Of a stretch of DNA of 64,000 bases, positions 52,594-63,804 are shown in pieces. The translations under genes were made by a program, and so were the position numbers. The stretch covers positions 53,008 through 117,007 of the forward strand of contig JABANP010000139.1 of NCBI GenBank assembly GCA_013115135.1, given 5' to 3'. This DNA is from Perkinsus olseni (lineage: Eukaryota; Perkinsozoa; Perkinsida; Perkinsidae). Numbering within the stretch: position 1 is the first letter of the stretch; each line of letters opens with the position of its first letter. The notes beneath the pieces were generated by a model. The model saw only the letters and a program-made list of their open reading frames with translations, made no database searches and was not told the DNA's origin.

Positions 52594-54105
52594 ATGTTGC
52601 ATAGACGTCGTTTGATACGCCTAACATCAGCATCCTCTATCCACAAGCTCACGGGGTCTCGAGAGCTCCACAAGCTGATGGGAATGTGCACTGATACTGT
52701 TCTGAACGACTGGGACCGGCCATTCGAGGGCAACCTCCTTTGGACGCGTCACGGCGTTGATTCGAAGAGGGCTGACTTGACTCTCGCCCCGGAGCACTTC
52801 GTGGTTCGCGAGATCCCCTTTGGCAACAACGGCCGGCCGGTTGAGTTCAAGACGAATCTTTGCGAGTATCTTTTACCGCACAGTTTCGGTCGTGAAGTTA
52901 GCTCGGCTCCATATGTTCGTTTAACCTTGCATAAAACAAAGGTCGAGACCGACACATGTATCAAGATTATGGCGGAGGTTGCCAAGTGTGATCCGGCGGT
53001 CTTCACCTATGCTGGTCGGAAGGACAAGGGCGCTGACACTATGCAGTACATCACCGTTCCTCAAGTGCAGTTCCAGAACCTTTTCTTCGCTTCTCGACGA
53101 GGAGAGGCTCTACCATTCGAGCTAGGGGATCCTGTGGGCGTTCAAGCCCCCTTGACGTGGGGAGCCCTTGCAGGCAATTGGTTCAAGCTCACCTTTGTCG
53201 GCGATTCGAGAATAATAGGTCACTCCAAGCACGACGAGGTCCTAGCTAAGATACGCGACTCGGGCTTCGTCAATTTTTTCGGCTTGCAACGGTTTGGTGT
53301 ACCCCGGTTTAACTCTCCCATCGTTGGTCAGTACTTGGAGAAGGGCGACGTTTTGGAGGCGGTTGTTGCCATGCTCATCGGGCTGTACCCCAAGGGCCGT
53401 GACTGGGTTCGTCTGAAACTTCAAGGTGGCGCCCTTCGGTCCGTGTATGAAGCTCTTGGTAGTGGTTACGAAGCTCACGAGATGCGCCTTTTGTTGGCCA
53501 GAGCTGAGAAACAGTCGGCTGACAATATCGACTGGAAGCGGGCCATAAGTCAAAATCAATGGGCGAGCTACGTTCATTCATGGCACAGTCTCCTGTGGAA
53601 CTACCTCGTCCAGTTCAGGGTCAGTGAACTCGGTGTTAGACCTCTTCGAGGAGACTTGGTCATCAACGGCCCTGGGGGTTCTGTACATCACTTCCCACCC
53701 TACATTTGGGACGGCAAGAAGAGCTCGACAGCTCGCCACGTGTGTCTGCCTTTGCCTGTGAACAGCAGTTTGAAGCCTCAGAACGAGGCAGGCAAGTTCT
53801 TGGACAGGGTTCTAGAGGACCTCCACGTACCCTCCATGAACGGCCGAGCTAACCCGGCGAAAGAAGCGAGGGAAATATTGATAAGACCGATCAACTTGAA
53901 GTGGACGAGGCCCCAGAAAGATACCCTCGAGCTCACGTTCTCCCTACCACCGGGGTGCTTTGCAACGGCCCTCGTGCGTGAGTGGTTGGGGCACAACTTT
54001 TATCAGCCGGTCGAAGGTGATGGCCCGCTAATACCGAGCGAATGCGAAGAAGAGTTGAGGTTGGTGTGGGAGAAGATCGCTCGCATCACCGATGAACTTG
54101 TGTAA
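52594..54105 (+). CDS. PUS7: TruD/PUS7-family tRNA pseudouridine synthase
   Basis: 503 residues, single exon. Family signatures: VREIPFGNNGRPVE near residue 70, FTYAGRKDKGADTMQYITVP near 137 (the catalytic Asp lies in this GxKDKxAxTxQ motif), VNFFGLQRFGVPRFN near 226, and the TRUD insertion domain between 260 and 400. The C-terminal LELTFSLPPGCFATALVRE also fits. TruD/PUS7 converts uridine to pseudouridine in tRNA (U13 in bacteria; U35 and other sites in eukaryotes). The basic N-terminus might be an organelle presequence; an alternative start is at 52678. Assignment by motifs is firm; the exact orthologue is less so. Confidence 0.9.
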   Translation: MLHRRRLIRLTSASSIHKLTGSRELHKLMGMCTDTVLNDWDRPFEGNLLWTRHGVDSKRADLTLAPEHFVVREIPFGNNGRPVEFKTNLCEYLLPHSFGREVSSAPYVRLTLHKTKVETDTCIKIMAEVAKCDPAVFTYAGRKDKGADTMQYITVPQVQFQNLFFASRRGEALPFELGDPVGVQAPLTWGALAGNWFKLTFVGDSRIIGHSKHDEVLAKIRDSGFVNFFGLQRFGVPRFNSPIVGQYLEKGDVLEAVVAMLIGLYPKGRDWVRLKLQGGALRSVYEALGSGYEAHEMRLLLARAEKQSADNIDWKRAISQNQWASYVHSWHSLLWNYLVQFRVSELGVRPLRGDLVINGPGGSVHHFPPYIWDGKKSSTARHVCLPLPVNSSLKPQNEAGKFLDRVLEDLHVPSMNGRANPAKEAREILIRPINLKWTRPQKDTLELTFSLPPGCFATALVREWLGHNFYQPVEGDGPLIPSECEEELRLVWEKIARITDELV

Positions 54106-54129
54106 GCGTCATGTTTCTTACGTTTTTTA

Positions 54130-56523
54130 ATGGTGTTGCGTTCGCTAGTCCCTCGGAGAATCTTGAGGTCGACCGTGGCGCTTACAGGGAGAGGTCGATG
54201 CACCGAAAAGGCATCACTGTGGAGGGCTCAGCTTCGGATCAGAGTTCTCCCGATGCCACAGTCGAGGAAGCCAGCAGCTTCTCCGTGCGTTGAGCAGAAC
54301 AACTCGGCCCTTCGCCTCGAGCTAGCTATGATGCGGACCCAGTTGAGGGAGCAGACGGTGCAGCTCGTTGAAGCATCGAGGCGTTTGAGCGAACTTGATA
54401 TCGAATATGAAAGCGAGCGAATTGAGGAGTGTGTGAAGTTAGTAGGGGTTAACGAGGGGACAACGGAAGGAAGCCTCGAAGGTGGTATTTATAAGAACGA
54501 TGAGGAAGATTGTGTATCATCACGAGGCGAGAACGGGGCAAAGGAGACATTCGGCCTAGCAGAGGTGAGTCGGCCATGGTGGACGGGACTAGGTCCGACC
54601 TAGTAGGTCGAGAGTTCGATCGCCTTGGAAGGTTGTGAGTTTATAGGCCAACACTGGTTCCGGCTCAGTTGGACTCTTGCTGATGTGCTCAGTAAGGGGC
54701 TCGGATAATGATGGCGTTCGATTTGCGTGTTCAATCGACCAACGTGTGCCATCACAAAACCAGTACAGATTCTAGCACTGGTTTTTACGCGTTAAAAGCA
54801 GTCCCGAGTTCGCCCCTACGCCTCAGGACGGGTTAAATCAAGAAATCCACAGTCCCCCTGGAGTCGATCTCCATCGGAAGGTCGAGCGGCTCATCAGACT
54901 GCTCCAGGAAACTGCTGATGCGAGAGAGCTCAACCATCAGGTGGGTGCTGGTGTGGCTCGTGTGAAGAGACTGACTGGTGGAGAACACAACAACCGGGTT
55001 TTGGAATCCAACCTTTGGGCTGTCGCATCATCAACGTCTTAGATTAGCTTCAGCGTAGTAGCTTCTTATCGGAGCAAAATAGGATCGGTGATATAAGCAT
55101 TACACTGTACAGCATTGCTAAGGTCGTCGTGCCTGTGTTCGCTCTGGGCAGGCGTCACAAGCCGCAGCGCTGGCAGCCGAGCGTGAACGAGAGGCGTGGA
55201 GATCGGAGGTGCACTCAGGGTGGCCCGGGTGGGTGGACGGGGAGGCTTGTCGAACCTGGTCCGAAGAAACTCAAGTGACTGTACTGCTCAGAGCTGGTAC
55301 TTCTCCGTCGGGGGCACTCGAGGAAGCGTCGAAGCATTTGACTGCATACGCCCGATACCGGACACGGAGCGAGCGGCGGACCAGGTGATGGACTAGCAAT
55401 GGACAGCAGTGACCCCCTCGTGACAGCGAGCCTTGCTGGTTGATGTTTGCGCAAGAACCTGAGACATCGTTTTTTTTGCTCTTCCTAATAATTCCAGGAG
55501 GTGCTGCCGGTGCTGGCCTTTCGCAGCATGATGCTTCGAGCCTCGGCGTTAATTGATTTCTCGGTATGACCAGATTCTTTGACTCCTCAGGTATGTCAAG
55601 GAGTTGGACGAGCGACTAAGAAAGCTTATCGTAAAGTTGGGCCTCCTGCTACACAAGGTGTGCTCATCCCCGATTCTCGTAGCAACATGTGAATGATCGT
55701 CTATAGCGGCCCTGCTCTGTACCATGTAGGGCTACCAAGAAGCGCCTTGCAAACATTCGCCTGGTCTCTTTGGAAGGGCTCGCTAGATCGTCGAGGAGAC
55801 TTCGGGCTGGCCCCTCCCTTGGTTTGTAGAGGGACATTTGACTCGTACCTCAGTATGCTCTCTCGTCCGGAGACACGTCGAAAGCCACAAGAACAGACAG
55901 CAGGGGAATCCAGGTGGAAGCATCTCTACCAAAACGACACACAGGCAATGAGCTGCCGTGACCTCCCTCAGGAAAGATCGCTGTTTTCAGGGCCGTCTGC
56001 TGACTCGATCCCCCCACCACCGCCTCAGCGTTTTGGAGGCGAACCCTCTGCTCAGCAGTCCAGACCAGGGGGCGGTGGCGCTTTGAAGTCTCGGCGGAGC
56101 GAAGCCGCGCCGGAGGGAGTTGCGAAGGTCCATCCCGAGAGGTCTCCGGATCGAATCCCGGCCAAGGCGCTGAAAGAAGCGAGGAAATCAGCGAAGCCCA
56201 CCCGAGAGAGGGTTAGCGGGAGCAGCAAGCCAGTGAGCCGGGTCAGCAATGAAGGATCGCCCGCCCTTCATCCGAGTTCGGGGAGGCGCCCTCAGAAGAT
56301 GGGCAACAACAGCAGGAGTGTAGGTAGACACTTCGACCCGTATAGTTCTCATGGGCCCCGATCGGGCACGAGGGCGTTGCTTGACGAGCGGACAGCTCGC
56401 GATGTTATACGGTATCCAGGGATGAGTCGTGGGATTTATGGTACGGTTGAGGGGACCTTGAAGAGGCGAAGCTTCTCTCAACCGATTCGAGGAGTTGTAC
56501 GCCGATCACGTAACGTTGGATGA
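54130..56523 (+). CDS. coiled-coil protein with basic Ser/Arg/Pro-rich tail, unknown
   Basis: Exons seen: 54130 to about 54565 (ALRLELAMMRTQLREQTVQL and ASRRLSELDIEYESERIEEC), about 54810-54941 (DLHRKVERLIRLLQETADAR), near 55163 (ALAAEREREAWRSE), 55499-55563 (EVLPVLAFRSMMLRASALID), 55593-55660 (YVKELDERLRKLIVKLGLLL) and a last one to TGA 56521-56523 rich in Arg, Ser and Pro. Heptad-like leucines suggest a coiled coil. The intron after 54565 carries a tRNA-like tail and a fold-back insertion. Start codon uncertain; 54111 opens a competing frame. No family recognised. Confidence 0.5.
54590..54609. repeat. 6-1-6-1-6 fold-back site inside an intron
   Basis: TAGGTC-C-GACCTA-G-TAGGTC. Removal of 14 nt leaves GGGACTAGGTCGAGAGTTCG, a more tRNA-like sequence. 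Confidence 0.9.
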
Positions 56524-58068
56524 TTTGAGAGGGCGTCGCTGTGTTATCGACAATGATGTTTGGCTAGTTGGGAGGAGGGTCGTCAACAACCGTACGATAC
56601 GATAAGATACGCATAACCACTGCTTGTGCGTATCTTTCTTCCTTGCCCGCGCTCATGGTCAACCTAGGATACGTCGGAGTGAACTCAGACACTCGAAAGC
56701 GGCTCAACAATGCCCTGGTAACCGAGGTATGATCTGACCTTAACATGACAACCTCTGATGATCGAAAGTGCCTGGCGGAAGCAATAATAGATGATCTTTC
56801 CTATCATGGACACACCTCACGAATTCGGGTGAATCGGGAAATTTAGGTGTAGGCTCTCGCTGGGCTGTGGTGATCCCGGCTAGGCCAGGCCATTCACTAG
56901 AGTTGACAGGAAGCTTGCCTCCCTTAGAACTCGACGGAAAATGTGACATAGGAAAGGAAGTAAGGCTCTTGATACTTCTTAGTTATGCATATAATAAGAT
57001 TAGTCTCAATAGTAACTACTAGCTTCGCGCTAGTGCAATACACAAAGGGCGCTAAGATATCACTGATTCGTGCACTGTTTACGTAACGCAATGGACTGTC
57101 CTCATACTAGCTTCGCATTATCACTCCATTCTCTCAACTACTCCACCTTTCTATCTGCTCTATCTCGTTCACTATGAGCCCAATCTACTTATGTTGTGTT
57201 CTACAAGTACACCTACTGCAACGAGATGGTGCACCTGCACACGCCATAGAGACAGGTCGAACACAATGATGTATCCGAATAAAACAACAACTAGAGAGGC
57301 GGTTCACTACAGGCTGACCGCTGCACGCGTAGAGGTTATGTACGCGCTATGCGTAGCCAAGCGCGGGAACTGCTGGCGTAAGGTAGCAGGTAGGGCAGTC
57401 GGTGTCTTCCCTTGTTACCCTCAGTGCCTTCAGGCTCGTCGCGGCCACCGCCTCTCAGACTCCCAGTCCCCGTAGTCGGAGGTTTCAGTTAACGGAAAAT
57501 GAGTTGCCGCTTCGCAAGCGGGACGTCGGACGACCTGGCTCATGTCTGTGGCAAGTTGAGCTCATATCCGAGCGTCTGATTGAAAAGTCATCGAACGATC
57601 TTCTAACGCTTAACGTGAGTAGAGAATCCATGACCCGACGAAGATTTCTTCAGTGGGCGACTGGCAGTGGCGCAGCGCCGCCGTCGCCGCAGGAGCCCAT
57701 ATCAGCGTCGAAAGTATTCCAATGCTCTCCCGGAGTCTGACCAAAAGGTCTGCAAATTGTCTGCATTTCGGGGGTCTCTTCTGATATACCCATTGTTATT
57801 ACCAAATTGGTGATACCGGTGACTCTCAGCGGCCGCCGCCGCCGACCATCGGAAGTTCGTACTTGAGTGAATAAAACCAGTATGCGAGAGACTTTCTTGT
57901 ACGTCTGTTGAAGAGAAAGGTGCGCTCATCGGGCCTCAGTGAGGCCGCCTTACTAAACGCAACAAGAGAGAAGCAGTAGACAACATAAAATGAATGACAT
58001 GATGACATAAAATGGATGAATATAATGACTATTTCACACGTTCTTCACGTCTCGGTCTCATTCACATA
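56524..58068. other. intergenic; inner edge of right duplication arm
   Basis: 57530-57950 aligns in reverse with 39560-39220. The remainder has short frames only. Confidence 0.5.
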
Positions 58069-59008
58069 TCAGAACCCAAGCTTGTGTAGAAAAGCTCCGA
58101 AAACACCTTGGCCAGAACTGCGGCCGCCCGCAGTGCGGCGAAACGTGTTGACATTTGCATTCTTCTCAAGACGCCATCCTTTATTTACAGCTGAGAGAGT
58201 AGTATCGATTGTCTTATCCGACACTCTGAAGTATTCATCACAGATTTTGATAATCGTGGGGTATTGATTCCTTATGATCGTAAACGCAGCCGAACAGGCC
58301 TTCCGCATTTCGCGTAGAGTGTTGATCCCATTGGCCATGGAAAATAGGGTATCCTGAGGCATCCATTCGCCCGAGCTTCCGGCTGGTTTCTCCAACTGTT
58401 TGGCAGCTGAGCTCACGCTCTCCAGTACGTGACTGCAAGTTGATGCACTGACATTCCGGAGTGGATCCAAGCCGGTTGGTTCCGGAGGATCCTCAAACTT
58501 GTAGATCTGGCCTGCTTCACGGTAGTTGAATTGTGGGAAGTTGCTGTAGAACCTCTTGAGAACGTTGGAATCGAAGCCACTACAACACAGAGAGCTCAAT
58601 AGGGGAGGAACCCGAAAATACGAGGAGATGACTTACAATTCGCTTCGAAAGCTGAAGTGTTTCCCCCACACAGGCAGGTTACGAATTCTGTCTTCGCCGC
58701 GCTGCCCCTTTCAAGGCGGAACTTGATCGATTTAGGGCCTCCATCCATGGTCTTTTCGTTGCTGTAATGACAAGTCACACCACCTCCGTCGGTCCTGAGG
58801 CTCATGTCGAGCAGTGAAGGGAAGTCCTGAAGGATTCTTATAGAAAGTCCCCCTCGCTGTGAAGAAGGGACTGTTCAGAGAAGCGGGTTACTTCTTCAAG
58901 ATTGAGGGGGTTCACCCACGAGGCTGCCTCGATTGCCTCACCGAGAGGAGCTAAATTGACAACCATTGCCGCTGCAGTAGTGATGATGATGGACTTGGCC
59001 GTCGACAT
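58069..59008 (-). CDS. secreted hypothetical protein, right copy, probably frameshifted
   Basis: Start at 59008 gives MSTAKSIIITTAAAMVVNLA, then RILQDFPSLLDMSLRTDGGG, and SRVLESVSSAAKQLEKPAGS-like helices (here HVLESVSSAAKQLEKPAGSS). Same three-exon layout as 38175-39118. Near 58655 exon 2 is 4 nt shorter than the left copy, so it leaves in a different phase and the joint to exon 3 would break. It may be a pseudogene or use another splice site. Near the C-terminus it has an in-frame 15-nt fold-back insertion (58119-58139). Confidence 0.55.
58119..58139. repeat. fold-back insertion in a coding exon
   Basis: TGCGGC-C-GCCCGCA-G-TGCGGC; the middle block has one extra C. The left paralogue near 39058 lacks these 15 nt. 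Confidence 0.8.
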
Positions 59009-59341
59009 CTTAATGGGGATGAACTGTTCCCGCTCCTCGAGTTATGTGACGTGGGATGAATCGGGTGAAGAACGAAATTCAAGTAACCGCACGAGATACT
59101 CAGCAGAACGCAACGCCTGAATTGCGGTAAAGTCAGGAACAGGGCACCAGAGGCCCCTCCCGAAACCCGAGAAGGCAACCAGATCCCCGAGCTGTTGCCC
59201 AGGGCGAACAGATCCCCGAGTCCGTTCTAATCCCATCCATTACTCAACTCCACCATTCTTTTCTCGCCCAAGGCCATTCCATACAAATGGAAATCCAGCG
59301 ACGAGGCATGCGCTCGCCTCCGACGCTGGTATGGAGACAGA

Positions 59342-59361
59342 CAGCGTGACGCTGTCAGCGT
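59342..59361. repeat. 6-1-6-1-6 fold-back site
   Basis: CAGCGT-G-ACGCTG-T-CAGCGT; the first pair extends to arms of 8 (59340-59356). Confidence 0.9.
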
Positions 59362-60151
59362 CGCTCACATTCCGTCAGAATGACGACGAGCGGCTCAGTA
59401 TGATGATGACGACGATGATCACCATTATGTTGATACTGTTGTACTGCGCAGGAGCTGTGAGCGTCACACTCACAGTGGAACTTGATGATAAGTCATCATT
59501 GATTTATGATAGGCTAATACTGTACGTGTTGCTTCAATACTGGTATGATATGCCAGTATTCCATACTAGTATTCTTGCCTTCTTGCGAGTCTTTTAAGCG
59601 TTCCCCTGCCCTTCCAGCTTTTCCACTCCTTCGGGCTTTTTTTGAGCGCGTACATTTCCCGTTGCCGTCTCGTGAATCTGTCATTGATTCCCTGCCCTAC
59701 TGTCCTTGGAATCAATGCTAGCTCTACAGCTAGCTCTGCAGCTAGCGAGAGGGCGTGGAACCATCCGACGATCATCGCTCAAGATCCGCGCCTCTAAGAT
59801 TGACCTCAGAACTCTTAGAACTCAAGTGCGGTAGGTTGTCGCCGACCTTAGGCCTTGTGGGACCGTCCTCGACGAGTAGCGCATCGCGTCCATGGTGGGA
59901 GCAGTCGTACTTTCCAAGTGAGATCTATGAGGAGTCCTCATAACCTCTTGGGAACCGACTCTTGGTTATTCACTGTTGAGGTTGTGGGTGAAGCTAGAGC
60001 TCTGCGGCCTCGGCGGCGTGGGCGACAATCAACGGCCTTGAGGACACTTGACACACGTGGCGGCCTCACTGTACGCAAAAATTCGTCATAAGGCTTTGAT
60101 GACAGTAAGAACTACGTAACGAGTTTATATTCCATAGCCAGGCTTGGGTGC

Positions 60152-60360
60152 TCACGTGGCTTCGAAAATCTCCTCGGCTAAACTCCCCTGAACCCCCTCA
60201 AGCACTTGAAAATGCGGGTTCAGTTTCCTCCATTTGCGGCTCTCTCTGCTGATCCATACTGTGGAATGGCCATATCTTTCTCCACTCGCCTTTTGCCATT
60301 CATATCGGTTATGGTATCGGCACTGGCTCGGAAGGCTCACCCCTCCCGGGTAGGAGTAAG
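60152..60360 (-). other. conserved exon-like stretch, right copy
   Basis: HNRYEWQKASGERYGHSTVW, SRKWRKLNPHFQVLEGVQGS, ending EEIFEAT. Longer than the left copy, which stops after LQQTP. Confidence 0.4.
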
Positions 60361-60440
60361 AGACGCGCAAGAACCGGGGCCCGCTACATCTGTGGTCGCC
60401 GTGACAGTGAAAATATGAGAATCGCGTGACGTGTTTTCAG

Positions 60441-61067
60441 GTCGCCTCGCTCAGACCTAATATTACTGCCGCATCGAAAGATGTGATAGACTGTGCTTGG
60501 TGCTCGGATATCCGTGATACTATCAAAACCTGCACTATTGCCTACGAAGGTCTGCACGTGGAAGTTGCGTTGTCGGAGGGTGAAGAAGACGCTATGAAGG
60601 TCGCGAGGCCGGTCGAGGACAGAGGCGAAAGTTTCAGACAAGAAGTTACTTACGTGTAAGACGATCCTTCGTCAGCTTGCCTACGTGCCCATGTGCGGTC
60701 CCTTCCGCCTACCAATTGTCGTATACCTCAGACCAAATTTCCGTCATCCTGAAATCATATTTTCCACCTACCGTGCCAATAATATCCCCTTAAGGGAAGA
60801 GGAGCGGCGCTCTCGAAGGAAACCAAGGAGTATGATATCACCCCCGGGCTGGCTGCTAAGTATCCTCTCTCCTCTCTGTTCGAGCCCGTCAAGGCGATAC
60901 TTGAAACTGGTGTGACGAAGGAGACTTGCTCAGAGGTGGCCAAATACATCGAAAATAACCCTCGCGGTCCGTTTAGGAATGAAGGGAGAATGCCCTGGCT
61001 CTACCAGTTCATGCTTGACCCGGGTTTAGACAAGTATGAGGGGTATAAGTTTGATACTATAAAATAG
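60441..61067 (+). CDS. hypothetical protein, at least two exons
   Basis: Exon after TTTTCAG at 60431-60440: VASLRPNITAASKDVIDCAW, EGLHVEVALSEGEEDAMKVA, EVTY (donor about 60653). Terminal exon about 60798-61067: ITPGLAAKYPLSSLFEPVKA, ILETGVTKETCSEVAKYIEN, PWLYQFMLDPGLDKYEGYKF, stop TAG 61065-61067. The terminal exon has no ATG and is short, so simple ORF calling would miss it. Intron ends between the two are not certain. No family recognised. Confidence 0.5.
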
Positions 61068-61979
61068 CGAAAGTTGTGGTTTGAGTAGCAGTAGGAGAGG
61101 TATGAGCGCGAACTGGCATGTTATGTTGTGCTGTCGGTGTTCATGTACGGCGATACTGCTGTAGTGCTGTATGTCATTAGTAGTGGGATGCCAGTAACCA
61201 TTAGGAAGTCGAGCGGTCAACGGTTAGTGGCTTCTCTCGCTCGTGCTAATCCACGAGAGAACAGTCATTGTTCCATCCCTGTCACCGCAGGCACTTTCAT
61301 GGTGCTCACAAGGAAAAACATTTGAATCCTGTCTACTCGCTGAATATGGAATGTCATCATTACAAATCGCTTGTGTGTTGCCAACAACCGAGTGAGCTGT
61401 TCCCAGTCGAGCTCAGTCGCCACACCTATCTACTGGTGTGTGCGTGCGCGTGCAGTGCGACGCGTGACCCAACAGTTCTCGCTCGCCCCATATCGATCGA
61501 AGCTGTTAATCGCTAGCGTTTATTAGTCATAGCATATTGCTAACCTCTGTCTTCGGTTGCGTTCAGTCGGGGCAGCATCAGAACCTGTGTAGACCACAAC
61601 TGAGGTGTGATCTCCTATTCCCTAATCTCGAAGCCCAGGTTGCTCAGCTGCTGGTAATCTGCAGTTTGAGCAGGAGGGCGCTCGAAGATAGTCGATGAGC
61701 ATCGTCGGCGTTTCCCGAATTTGAAACATACTGATAGTGAAGGCACGAAGGTTGTTAAATATAGTCATTCGTATTGGGTTGTCAAGGTTGGCTAAATGTG
61801 ACCACACAATGAGAGACAGAGAGGAACTCTAGATTGTAATCCAGCGGCAGAATTGCAGCCAACGTGTACATCGCACAGGTCGTGAGGCGTGAACGTACGG
61901 GACGGCGTTGCCGAATTGAGGTAGAGACTGCCGATCTGTAGAATTCTAGCAACTTCCTTGTTCGTAAGAGATGCAGAAC
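61068..61979. other. intergenic
   Basis: No gene seen. 61855-61980 may be the most decayed part of the FkbM relative. Confidence 0.4.
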
Positions 61980-62539
61980 CTACAGGAGAGCAACTCAGCG
62001 AGAAAAGCAGAAAAATGGATTTGCTCTTTCCAATTACAACGGCTGTTACACCGCAATGCTGTTTTGCAGCGACACAACTGGGCGTGTGGCCCACACGGTG
62101 TGGGTACCTCTTTGGGTCCCGTGGTACACCGACCTCGTACACGTAGTCTATTCCTGCGGCAATGTCGTTTATCTTCAGCTGTGCTAGCGTTCGCGGACTT
62201 CTTTTCACGGCAGATCTCCGGCACTGCTGCAAGTCTTTTGTGATTACCGATCACCTCATAGAGTGTGACATGCCGAGACGAGACCTTGAGAGCCTTTACA
62301 GTGAGTTGGATCGATATATTGACTTCGCGACTGCCCGCAAATGGTCCGACAGCGCTGCTTTGAAGGGCCAGTTTGACGCCGAGTTCCTTATCGGTTTGCA
62401 GACGTATTTCGGCGTGAATCGCCGAGGCGTGGGCAACCGAGAGCGAGGCATCAAGTGGTTGAAGAGGGCATCTAGGAAGGGCCACGGCGGGGCTGCATGG
62501 TTCTTGAGTAGGATAGGTTGCTCATTGAAGCATGAGTGA
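61980..62539 (+). pseudogene. decayed FkbM-Sel1 fragment
   Basis: Matches the second half of the 39658-40962 gene. Early text is recoverable only with shifts (GCGTGTGGCCCACACGGTGT against the LGVWAPLWG region). From 62275 it is open: DLESLYSELDRY, then WSDSAALKGQFDAEFLIGLQ, GVGNRERGIKWLKRASRKGH, stop 62537-62539. It lacks about 25 residues before the Sel1 part and the whole methyltransferase core. Confidence 0.75.
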
Positions 62540-62838
62540 CGAAGCCATTGGAACGGCTCTTTCGTGTTTGAGTACTAGGAATGCTCCCGAGAGCTTCCCT
62601 TCGTCAAAGCATATGCACAACATCAAGGAAACTTTTCCACTTTGTCATAGATTCCCTTGCCTTGAGCTTCTTTTCTATCGCTCTTCTGCTCGTCTCTCGA
62701 GTGCTACTGTACTCTTAGTCCTCACAGATCGATGAAACTACACCGCAACTGAACACCCACCATAGAAAATGGCAGAGATCATTAGACCATGATGATACGA
62801 AGAACAAGACAGCACCAGAAATGTTGACACAAAAGACG
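62540..62838. other. intergenic
   Basis: 62750-62838 is the 3' flank shared with the 321-aa gene on the left arm. Confidence 0.5.
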
Positions 62839-63804
62839 TTAGGCACTCTGCCGAGTAGACGTGACCCAGCAAGTCTCCTGCCACGTCTCAACTCTATTAA
62901 AATATGTATTGACGAGGGCGACCTGGCCCCTACGAGGACTGTAGCTCAGCTGTTGGGCTTGACCGACGTAACACAACTTCTCCACTTTGAACCCTTCATA
63001 CAGTATCACCCGATAGAGATACTCATCGAGGGCGCTGCTGACGTAAAGGCATCTTCCTTGCAGACCCAAGGAGAGCCCGCGAGGTCTTGGGATGGTCCTT
63101 GTTATCAACACCCACTCTGTTGATAGCCCAGCATAGCTGTCCCAGCATAGTATGGTGCTGTCTAGCATGTTCACAATGAATACCAACCCGTCGAGGACTG
63201 CAAACTCATAGGAGACCAGAGGCAGCCCCCGCGTGGGTGGCGAGCGGAAAGTCTCGCCGTCGTCCAAGTCAACGCGAATGATGCGCTTGTTATCTCTATC
63301 GCTTAAATAGAGAATTTTCCCCTTCTCTGATGCAACCTTCGGGATGCATTTTCCTAGAGAGTCATCGGAGAAGAGGTGAGCTCGAAGGTCCATTGGTTGT
63401 GGCATCTTGTATTTCAACAAAAGCAAGCGGCTGTCGCTTAAGGACACCACCAAGCCGTCTCGGACGCCGCAGGCGCTCAGCACTTCACAATTAGTCGCCC
63501 AAGCAAACTCTGGAAACTGACCGAGCTGACGTAACCCGACCACGTAGGGGCTCCTTGATATGATTAAATTATGATATTCAAATGATACGCTGACAGAATC
63601 ACCGGAGCGAAAATAAGCTTCCGGTTGATTGGTTTTGAGGAGGGTCGGTGAGGGTGCTAGGAATGACCAGAGCTCGCTGCACATCTCCAGAGGTAGGAGT
63701 GAAGTGAATGGCGAGGCAGCGGCAAGGCTGACAATGATGTCGAAGTTATGACTATTGATACCGTCTTTCCGGCTGTTCGATTGACGCGTATTAGAATCGG
63801 GCAT
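62839..63804 (-). CDS. 321-aa propeller-like protein, right copy
   Basis: Intact frame with 12 differences from 35651-36616, for example YKMPQPM for YKIPQPM and RSPPTRG for RSPPMRG. Same length, start and stop; the flanks are also duplicated to about 62750 and 63865. The differences are mostly mild substitutions, with no stop or indel, consistent with both copies being expressed or with gene conversion. Confidence 0.7.
   Translation of the reverse strand: MPDSNTRQSNSRKDGINSHNFDIIVSLAAASPFTSLLPLEMCSELWSFLAPSPTLLKTNQPEAYFRSGDSVSVSFEYHNLIISRSPYVVGLRQLGQFPEFAWATNCEVLSACGVRDGLVVSLSDSRLLLLKYKMPQPMDLRAHLFSDDSLGKCIPKVASEKGKILYLSDRDNKRIIRVDLDDGETFRSPPTRGLPLVSYEFAVLDGLVFIVNMLDSTILCWDSYAGLSTEWVLITRTIPRPRGLSLGLQGRCLYVSSALDEYLYRVILYEGFKVEKLCYVGQAQQLSYSPRRGQVALVNTYFNRVETWQETCWVTSTRQSA

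Larger units (their letters stand above)
59009..60440. other. intergenic with one exon-like stretch
   Basis: Fold-back site at 59342, quasi-palindromes at 59452-59475 and 59536-59560, and CTAGCT/AGCTAG alternations near 59715-59750. On the minus strand, 60360-60152 is the right copy of the RYEWQKA exon-like stretch. Confidence 0.45.
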
